5,235 nucleotides of DNA from Bacteroidales bacterium. Lineage in GTDB: Bacteria; Bacteroidota; Bacteroidia; Bacteroidales; WCHB1-69. The stretch is taken from assembly GCA_016285615.1 (NCBI GenBank), contig JAEERB010000162.1:1-5235 (forward strand), in the 5' to 3' direction. The position numbers were made by a program, and so were the translations under genes. The notes under the pieces are model-generated. The model ran no database searches. It worked only from the letters and a program-made list of their open reading frames with translations, and had not been told where the DNA came from. Position 1 is the first letter of the stretch. Each line of letters begins with the position of its first letter. Positions 1 to 5,235 of the stretch are shown here, one piece after another.

Positions 1-147
1 GAGCAGTGAATAATGATTGGTGTTTAGAGTTAAGAAGTTAAGGAACTAAGGAGTTAAGGAGATTATTTAGTGAGAAGTGAACAGTGAGTAGTAAAACTTT
101 AAACTAAATTATCAATTGTTAATTGTTAATTGTACATTATTCATAAA
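1..147. repeat. 7-8 nt periodic AT-rich intergenic DNA beyond the esterase stop
   Basis: On the plus strand this stretch can be cut into heptads from position 4 to 147, interrupted only by four octamers (consensus AAGGAGTT) at 32-63. Clear families are TGANNAG at 71-91 and TAATTGT at 113-133; other units are degenerate. The TAATTGT units encode the last residues and stop of the esterase on the opposite strand. No gene, GC-rich hairpin or T-tract terminator is visible in 1-111. The AGGAG in the octamers resembles a Shine-Dalgarno sequence, but no plus-strand gene follows. Confidence 0.75.
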
Positions 148-1074
148 CTTCAGTGCAAAATCGAGGCAAAGGTTGAATTTGGTCGGGTCTAACTGGAACA
201 TAGCCATGTACTTGAAGTAGAACGCATGGGCTTCACCGCTGAAGATGTGCAGTTCTGAATTATTGAAGCCGTTGGCTTTCAGTTTGGTGGCAATAGATTC
301 CGAGCCATAAACGATGGGTAAGAATTTCTTCGAGAAGGCGTATCCCGAGGTTATGGGCAGCACTTTGTCGTTTTGGCCGTGAATCATGCAGAGTGGTGTT
401 CGCTCGTCCAGGTCGACCATGGTGGTGTCGAAAAGGGCGCCCCACAGAAGTACAGCTCCTGCTACATCGGGTGTGTGGCGGCGCAGCAGCGAATCGCCCA
501 TGGCGTGCATGGCCGGCAGTCGCTCCGGTTCCAGTGTGGCTTGTGGACGCTCATCTTCGTCCATGTAAAGTTGGTGCAAAATGGCCACCGAGCCGGCTGA
601 ATTGCCCAACAGGAATATTCGGTTCGTGTCGATGCCGTACTCGTCGCTGTGGGCTTTAAAATAGCGTACGGCGGTGCTCACATCCTGCGCAGCCATGTAG
701 CCCGCGCGAATGAGGTTGTCGGTGGTGAATTGTGAGGGTGGTAACAGTCGGTAGTCGATAGTGGCTGCCGAGTAGCCGCGGCGGGCGAGTTGTACGCACC
801 AGGCAATCATATCTTCGTATGTGCGTGAGCCGGCGACGAAGGCACCGCCAAAAACAGTGATGACCAGCGGTTTGAGCGTATCGGCATCGCTCGGGAGGGT
901 GTAGAAGTCGAAGCAGAGTGCTTTGGGTTGTAGTCTGCCAATGGGAGTTGCCTGAGTATAAGTTATTTGTGTCCGAATGGAGAGTCCACTGGTGTCGGTC
1001 AGTGATTCTTGCGCCACCGCCGACGTGCCCAACCATAAACATCCCAATAAAATAATGATAGACAGGCGTTTCAT
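112..1074 (-). CDS. Secreted alpha/beta-hydrolase esterase (BD-FAE / acetyl-esterase-like)
   Basis: This 320-residue protein is a probable secreted carboxylic-ester hydrolase. Residues 1-21 form a signal peptide (MKR, a hydrophobic core, then an AVA|Q signal peptidase I site). Cys12 follows LLG, but the hydrophobic run before it is too short for a convincing lipobox. The fold is shown by an oxyanion-loop motif FGGA at 75-78, DYRL at 108-111, the nucleophile elbow GNSAG with Ser159, Asp236 in HGQND and His283 in GEAHAF, which together give a Ser-Asp-His triad. The family includes acetylxylan and feruloyl esterases, so removal of acetyl or feruloyl groups from plant polysaccharide is plausible but not proven. 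The usual HGGG motif has Phe in place of His. I chose ATG at 1074. An in-frame TTG at 1095 would add seven residues encoded by intergenic repeats and spoil the signal peptide. The last nine residues (NNVQLTINN) and the TGA stop lie in 7-nt repeats. It is the last gene of the probable operon. Confidence 0.88.
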   Translation of the reverse strand: MKRLSIIILLGCLWLGTSAVAQESLTDTSGLSIRTQITYTQATPIGRLQPKALCFDFYTLPSDADTLKPLVITVFGGAFVAGSRTYEDMIAWCVQLARRGYSAATIDYRLLPPSQFTTDNLIRAGYMAAQDVSTAVRYFKAHSDEYGIDTNRIFLLGNSAGSVAILHQLYMDEDERPQATLEPERLPAMHAMGDSLLRRHTPDVAGAVLLWGALFDTTMVDLDERTPLCMIHGQNDKVLPITSGYAFSKKFLPIVYGSESIATKLKANGFNNSELHIFSGEAHAFYFKYMAMFQLDPTKFNLCLDFALKFMNNVQLTINN

Positions 1075-1076
1075 GT

Positions 1077-1182
1077 TATAATTATCAATTAGCAATGAAT
1101 AATTTATAATTAACAGTTTTCAGTTCTCCGTTCTCATCTCTCCGTTCTCATCTCTCCGTTCTCATCTCTCATCTCTCCACTC
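1077..1182. repeat. Heptad repeat tract filling the exporter-esterase gap
   Basis: Read on the coding strand, ten consecutive 7-nt units cover 1182-1113 with a consensus close to GARNNGA. Units GAGATGA and GAACGGA alternate, giving three exact 14-bp copies (plus-strand unit TCTCCGTTCTCATC, 1125-1166). After one spacer base, five AT-rich heptads with consensus near AATTRNT run from 1111 to 1077, ending two bases before the esterase ATG. The tract overlaps the last codons and stop of the exporter. It holds no Shine-Dalgarno sequence, hairpin or recognised promoter. Confidence 0.85.
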
Positions 1183-3589
1183 TCTTCCTCATCCACGGCA
1201 ACTTCATCGCCCATCTGAAGAAGAGGGGCTGCAACGAGTAGGTGATGAGTATGGTCGAGGCCATGCCAATCAGTGTGCTTACGCCAATGGAGCGGATGGC
1301 GGGATGTGTGGCAAACATCATGGAGAGGATGACTACCAGCAGCACAAATGCAGAGAAGAATACCGCTGCTTTGTGGTAGTTAAGCAGCTGAGTGTCAGTT
1401 TGTCGCGCTTCGGCTATCAATCCTTGCATAACGAAAATGCTGTAATCGACACCTATGCCGAAGATGAAAGTGGAGATGACGATGTTGATAAGATTGAACG
1501 GCAGTCCGAAAACGGCCATCCAGCCTTGTACCACATACCAGCTTAAAAACATCGGCATGAAGGCAATCAGCGCAATCAGGATGTTGCGGAACGATACTAG
1601 CAAGACGATGAGTACGAAGATGGATGAAATGAGCAAGGTAGTATTGAAATCGCTGTGAATCAGTGAAATCATGTTCCCTGTGTAGTAGAACGGGTCCACA
1701 ACTACTGCGTGTGGTAAGGCTGCAATACGTTGGTCTATGGCGTCTTTCTTGTCGTTATCTAATTGAACCGCATTGAATATCATGTATTTGCCTTCACTTT
1801 CTTCGATAAAGTTGCAAAGGAGTCCTTCGGGGATGATATCGGCTTCGTACAGATAGCCAGGCTCATAGTCCATCTCGACCATCGCACGGAAGGGTGCGAA
1901 AGTGGACGGGTCGATTTGATATTTGCGTGCTGCACGATAGATGGCCTCCTCCGCCTCGTTGATTTTCTCAGGAGTCCAGTATTCTTTCCACTTGGCAATG
2001 CGCATTTCCTGCTCTTTCTCCGATTGGAAGAGCATTGAAACGACTGGCATATAAGAGTTTAGCTCTTTGGCTTGATGCAGTGAGTCTAAAACATGCGACA
2101 GCAATTGGTTGGCTTCCAAGGCAGCATCTAAGTCAGGGGCGGCCACGGCATAATACCGCTGCATATCACCCTGAACATTCTTTTCGGCATAGAGGGCTTC
2201 CGATTTTAACAGGTTATCGCTTTCGTAGCCGATATGTTTTAAGTTATTGTCAAATTGCACTTTAGGCGTCATGATGATGCCCACTAAAATGGCGATGACC
2301 AAAGGAGTGATTATCCAGGGACTTTTGTCATAGGGGAAATTGTTAACCTTGTCCACTATCTTGAAAATGGCCTCGTGACGGGTAGTGTCGTCTTCCTTGA
2401 GGAGGTGGGGAAGGAAGATGAGGGCAAAGAAGGTGCAGCCAATCAGGGCGAAAGTGGCAAAGAGGCCGAAGTCTTGCAACAGCTCACTTTTGGTGAACAG
2501 TAGGCCGAGAAAGGCACCGATGGTGGTGAGACATCCTAAACAAACGGGCACGGCTTCGTCGGCCAGCATCTTCTCTATACTTCCTACAAAGCGCTGATGT
2601 ATAATGATATGCAAACAGTAGCTGAGTCCAGCACCCAAAATGACAGAGCCGATGCCCAGCGCCATGAGTGACATACCGCCTTTAAGCCAGTACATGCAAG
2701 CCATGGCAAAAAAGGTGCCGTAAAAGACGGGAAGCACATTCTGCCAGATGATGCGGAAACTCTTGAAACTGAAACAGAGAACGATAAGTATGATAATGAG
2801 GGATATGCCGATGGTTAAGGCGATGTCGCGGCGCATAGTGTGAGAGTTGCCTACCGACCGCACAGGAGCACCATGCATATACAACTGCACGTCGCTGTGC
2901 GAAGCGCTGAATTCGGCCATGCGGCGTTCTATTCGCCTGATTAGGTGCGTGGCAGCATCGGAGTCAAACGACTTGAAGGCGGGGGAGATGAACATCAGCG
3001 CGACGGTGCTGTCGTGCGAGAAAAGGTGGCCGTCAACTAAGGTGAAGCCCATACCGCCCGATAGGTTAGGCATCAGGCATTCGCGCAGGTTGAGCGGGTC
3101 AGTGGAGACCATCTCGGTTATGCTGCCAGTCTCATCGGTCATGATGAGATCTTCATTGCGTGCCATGGTCTCGTCAGCATGGGCGATGGCTTCGTCAAAA
3201 CGGGCATACATCGAAGTGTCGACCAACGAAGGAATGTGCATCAGCGCATAGTCTAGCGCACTGATGGCCATGTCGGCATCCAGTTTGTATAAGGTGTTGG
3301 CAATGCCTGTGGTGTCGAGCAGAATGGAATCCATCAACTCGTCAACGTAGCCAGCCATTATCTCGGGCTCGGCTCCAGTCATCTGGACAAAAATCTTGTC
3401 CTTGACTTTCAGATTGCCGAAAACTAAGCCGCTATCCGATGATTCGGTCGATGGCAGCAGTTGCGACAAATCTTCCTGGTACTTGACTTTCAGGCCGAAA
3501 TAAATAAATACGGCGCTGCTAAGCACCATAAGGGTATAAAGAAGTGGTTTTCTGGTTTTAAAAAAACGATATATCTTGACGAAAATCAT
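1169..3589 (-). CDS. RND-superfamily MMPL-type exporter (COG4258-like), 12 transmembrane helices
   Basis: This is an 806-residue inner-membrane transporter with the duplicated RND layout. TM1 is near 15-33, followed by a periplasmic domain near 34-254, TM2-TM6 between 255 and 397, and TM7 near 424-441. A second periplasmic domain spans about 442-648, and TM8-TM12 lie between 649 and 790. The length suits a complete MMPL protein. TM10 carries GIGVDYSIF (711-719) with the Asp715-Tyr716 pair that MmpL proteins use for proton coupling. The equivalent TM4 motif reads GAGLSY (319-324), with Ser323 in place of Asp. Related Bacteroidota exporters often sit in aryl-polyene, flexirubin or other lipid clusters, so a lipid-like substrate is the best guess. 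No such biosynthetic genes are visible here, and the substrate is unknown. The ATG at 3589 lies 21 nt after the upstream glycosidase stop and has no Shine-Dalgarno sequence, as is usual in Bacteroidota. The last codons (VER, then TGA) run into a 7-nt repeat tract. Confidence 0.9.
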   Translation of the reverse strand: MIFVKIYRFFKTRKPLLYTLMVLSSAVFIYFGLKVKYQEDLSQLLPSTESSDSGLVFGNLKVKDKIFVQMTGAEPEIMAGYVDELMDSILLDTTGIANTLYKLDADMAISALDYALMHIPSLVDTSMYARFDEAIAHADETMARNEDLIMTDETGSITEMVSTDPLNLRECLMPNLSGGMGFTLVDGHLFSHDSTVALMFISPAFKSFDSDAATHLIRRIERRMAEFSASHSDVQLYMHGAPVRSVGNSHTMRRDIALTIGISLIIILIVLCFSFKSFRIIWQNVLPVFYGTFFAMACMYWLKGGMSLMALGIGSVILGAGLSYCLHIIIHQRFVGSIEKMLADEAVPVCLGCLTTIGAFLGLLFTKSELLQDFGLFATFALIGCTFFALIFLPHLLKEDDTTRHEAIFKIVDKVNNFPYDKSPWIITPLVIAILVGIIMTPKVQFDNNLKHIGYESDNLLKSEALYAEKNVQGDMQRYYAVAAPDLDAALEANQLLSHVLDSLHQAKELNSYMPVVSMLFQSEKEQEMRIAKWKEYWTPEKINEAEEAIYRAARKYQIDPSTFAPFRAMVEMDYEPGYLYEADIIPEGLLCNFIEESEGKYMIFNAVQLDNDKKDAIDQRIAALPHAVVVDPFYYTGNMISLIHSDFNTTLLISSIFVLIVLLVSFRNILIALIAFMPMFLSWYVVQGWMAVFGLPFNLINIVISTFIFGIGVDYSIFVMQGLIAEARQTDTQLLNYHKAAVFFSAFVLLVVILSMMFATHPAIRSIGVSTLIGMASTILITYSLQPLFFRWAMKLPWMRKRVER

Positions 3590-3610
3590 AGAGTGTTGAT
3601 TAATAATTAT
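3590..3610 (-). other. 21-nt spacer between the GH27 and exporter genes, no Shine-Dalgarno sequence
   Basis: This short AT-rich gap separates the glycosidase TAA from the exporter ATG. It has no GGAGG-like element and no TAnnTTTG promoter element. Its glycosidase-side end contains AATTATT, the same heptad that occurs in the 1077-1111 repeat tract. The spacing is what translation of a shared transcript would allow. Confidence 0.6.
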
Positions 3611-4006
3611 TTACTTTGGTTGAAGTTCGATGTAGTCGATGATGGCTGGCATGGCGGTATTGTCATTGCCGATTTGGATAGAATTGTAGCCTTTATGCAA
3701 AGTGATATTGTTTTTGGTTCTTAAAATAGACCAACCGTCATAAGCCCAAAGAGTTTCCGATTTTGTTTCTCCGTTCACAACCAATTCAATGGGGCAATTT
3801 ACATCGGTTTTATAACAGATTAGCAATGAGTATTCTCCGCTTTTTTTGCGATGGATGTTATTCCATTGCAGGCAAAGTTCTTTGTCGCCGCCCAATCCGC
3901 TGACGCCTGCCTGACAACTTGCACCTTGGACTTCGACATATTGTGCGTTCTCGTAGCCGGGAATGTCGTTGTAGGCTGGAATAAAGCCCCATTCGGCCTC
4001 GTAACG
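3611..4006 (-). other. CBM35/CBM6-like beta-sandwich module at the C-terminus of the GH27 protein
   Basis: This marks the region encoding residues from about 380 to 511 of the glycosidase (Met of MGWSSWN = 1). It begins with YEAE and ends with IDYIEL, the usual edges of CBM6/CBM35-type modules. Between them are an aromatic and Gly-rich stretch, a GEYSLLICY strand, VVNG and a GYNSI turn. Such modules bind sugar or polysaccharide and hold the enzyme near its substrate. Which ligand is bound cannot be read from the sequence. The last part is AT-rich (about 37% GC over 3661-3840, by hand count), whereas sampled 60-bp blocks in the catalytic and beta domains give 53-55%. Confidence 0.65.
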
Positions 4007-5235
4007 GATAGGTTCCAATCTTTTTTTACCTTTGACAGAGAGAATAGTGGCGCTGTGTGGCGGCAAATCCATAAAAAGATGTTGGTCTTTGCCTAAATCT
4101 TTTCGGTGAGTTAAATCTCTGATTTTTAGCATTCCATCAAGTTCCAGAAAGCTGGCTGCAACGGCGAAGTGGTAGTCAGAGTCGGAAGGGTTGTATAGGG
4201 CCACGGCGCGTGTTTTGCCGCGCAGCTTGTGGAGATCTTTGGCCAATACATAACCAGCCCCTTCGTGTTGAACTACGTGTGCCTGCAAGCCCAGTCGGTC
4301 TTGGTTGACGGCAATCAGCTCAGGATTGGTCACTATTTCAAGTGTTTGCGGCGAGATATACGTTAAGTCGCAACCGAGTATCAGTGGCGATGACATGATG
4401 CACCAAAGTCCGAAATGGGCTTCTTCCTCTTCCTTGGTCAAGTAGCTGCCTTTGGATAGGGAAGAGGCTTTGTTGCTGAAGCCGACCACCAGCATGTCCA
4501 TATCGTTGTAGTGGCCATCGCCAGCGTAAGCCGAGAGGTACATGTTCTTTTTCATCATATAGCAGACCGATTCCCATGAGGGTATCAAATCGCTGCCAAT
4601 ACGCCACGAGTCGCCTATTTGTGAGGCCCACGTGCCCGGATAGTGCCAGCAACAGATATTGATACTGAAAGGGCGTGTGACGACACTGTCGAAAATATGT
4701 TTTATATAGCTGTATCTTTCTGGTTCATATAATTTTAGGTTTCTTCCACCGCAATAATCTATTTTGATGAAATCAAAGTGCCAGTCGTTGAAGTAACGTT
4801 GGGCATCTTGTGCTTCGTGTTGCCAGAGTCCTGCTCCGATACCATACGGATCTTTGGTGGCTACGCTTTTGCTTGCGCAGGTGTTGTCTCCGGCATCGCT
4901 GTAGATGCCCGCCTTAAGGCCAAGACGGTGAATGTGATCTGTCACCGCTTCCATGCCACCAGGAAAACGCAGTGTGTTGGCTGTCATAAAGCCGTCAGCA
5001 TCTCGGTAACCGAAAAAGCAGTCGTCGATATTGACTTGCTTATAGCCAGCGGTAGAAAGTCCTGTTTTTACCAGCAAATCTGCTTGCTGCATAATGGTGT
5101 TGTCGGTAATGCCAATGCCGAAAGCGTTCCACGAACTCCAGCCCATGGCGGGTGGTAGTATGTTTTTGTTTTGACCGTAAAGAGAGCCTCCTAAAAGTAG
5201 AAATAGTTGAAGAAAAACGATAAGGGATGTCTTGC
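3611..5235 (-). CDS. Secreted GH27 alpha-galactosidase with C-terminal CBM35/6-like domain, 5' end outside window
   Basis: The frame stays open to the right edge, and 540 residues are visible. The start codon is missing, probably by only a few codons. The visible N-terminus (KTSLIVFLQLFLLLGGSLYG, then QNKN) is the core of a signal peptide without a lipobox Cys. With the Met of MGWSSWN as residue 1, the GH27 barrel shows Asp41-Asp42 (NIDDC, galactose binding), nucleophile Asp130 in KIDYCGG, acid/base Asp186 in WRIGSD, and NDMDM at 214-218. Cys90 (GDNTC) and Cys132 match a disulfide pair of human alpha-galactosidase A. A beta-sandwich domain follows at about 288-372, then a CBM35/CBM6-like module at about 381-509 (YEAE, GEYSLLICY, VVNG, GYNSI, IDYIEL). 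The expected reaction is release of terminal alpha-linked galactose. GH27 also contains beta-L-arabinopyranosidases, but the paired Asp residues favour alpha-galactosidase. An internal Met at 5146 begins the catalytic domain itself and would lose the signal peptide, so it is not the true start. Confidence 0.93.
   Translation of the reverse strand, partial: KTSLIVFLQLFLLLGGSLYGQNKNILPPAMGWSSWNAFGIGITDNTIMQQADLLVKTGLSTAGYKQVNIDDCFFGYRDADGFMTANTLRFPGGMEAVTDHIHRLGLKAGIYSDAGDNTCASKSVATKDPYGIGAGLWQHEAQDAQRYFNDWHFDFIKIDYCGGRNLKLYEPERYSYIKHIFDSVVTRPFSINICCWHYPGTWASQIGDSWRIGSDLIPSWESVCYMMKKNMYLSAYAGDGHYNDMDMLVVGFSNKASSLSKGSYLTKEEEEAHFGLWCIMSSPLILGCDLTYISPQTLEIVTNPELIAVNQDRLGLQAHVVQHEGAGYVLAKDLHKLRGKTRAVALYNPSDSDYHFAVAASFLELDGMLKIRDLTHRKDLGKDQHLFMDLPPHSATILSVKGKKRLEPIRYEAEWGFIPAYNDIPGYENAQYVEVQGASCQAGVSGLGGDKELCLQWNNIHRKKSGEYSLLICYKTDVNCPIELVVNGETKSETLWAYDGWSILRTKNNITLHKGYNSIQIGNDNTAMPAIIDYIELQPK

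Noticed and set aside
36..61. AAGGAG copies as ribosome-binding sites
   Set aside because: They are on the plus strand as part of tandem octamers, with no plus-strand gene following.
1..111. Intrinsic terminator after the esterase
   Set aside because: There are only AT-rich direct repeats; no GC-rich stem followed by a T tract is seen on the minus strand.
656..1042. 128-codon minus-strand open frame in another frame
   Set aside because: It overlaps the esterase, which has a full catalytic triad and signal peptide; the translation is His/Arg-rich shadow sequence.
1075..1095. TTG start giving the esterase seven extra residues
   Set aside because: The extra codons are AT-rich heptad repeat sequence, and the ATG at 1074 starts a standard signal peptide.
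1125..1166. CRISPR-like array from three 14-bp copies
   Set aside because: The copies are directly adjacent with no spacers and resolve into 7-nt units.
2847..3251. 134-codon plus-strand open frame
   Set aside because: It lies antisense within the exporter gene, has low-complexity Ser/Arg-rich content and no recognisable domain.
3611..5146. GH27 gene starting at the internal Met at 5146
   Set aside because: The frame is open upstream and encodes a signal peptide running to the window edge.
4778..5158. 126-codon plus-strand open frame
   Set aside because: It is antisense to the GH27 catalytic domain and shows no motif of its own.

Overview
The window holds three genes, all on the minus strand and read right to left: a secreted GH27 alpha-galactosidase-type glycosidase (its first few codons lie beyond the right edge), a 12-helix RND/MMPL-family exporter, and a secreted alpha/beta-hydrolase esterase. 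The organism is most likely a member of the Bacteroidota, probably a gut- or rumen-type Bacteroidales such as Prevotella or Bacteroides. This rests on three points: the protein types, start codons with no Shine-Dalgarno sequence in front of them, and AT-rich intergenic DNA made of short 7-8 nt repeats. The genus is inference.

Layout from right to left: 5235-3611 is the GH27 enzyme (signal peptide, catalytic barrel, beta domain, C-terminal CBM35/CBM6-like module). A 21-nt gap follows, then the MMPL exporter at 3589-1169. A 94-nt gap made almost wholly of 7-nt repeats follows, then the esterase at 1074-112. Positions 111-1 are non-coding DNA with the same 7-8 nt rhythm. No intergenic stretch exceeds 300 bases. 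I found no RNA gene, insertion sequence, CRISPR array or GC-rich terminator hairpin.

The shared direction, short gaps and lack of a visible Bacteroidota-type promoter (TAnnTTTG) between the genes suggest one transcript starting to the right of the window. The two secreted enzymes could act together on an acetylated, galactose-decorated plant polysaccharide. The exporter between them belongs to a group usually tied to lipid or pigment export and does not fit that theme clearly, so a functional link is unproven.

The genes look ordinary for this type of organism, and I see no clear new defence or mobile system. The most unusual signal is the intergenic DNA. It keeps a 7-nt period while the unit sequence changes, forms most of the gaps on both sides of the esterase, and supplies the last codons and stop codons of two genes. 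The second is the exporter's asymmetric proton-relay motif: the second half has the usual Asp-Tyr pair, but the first half has Ser-Tyr.
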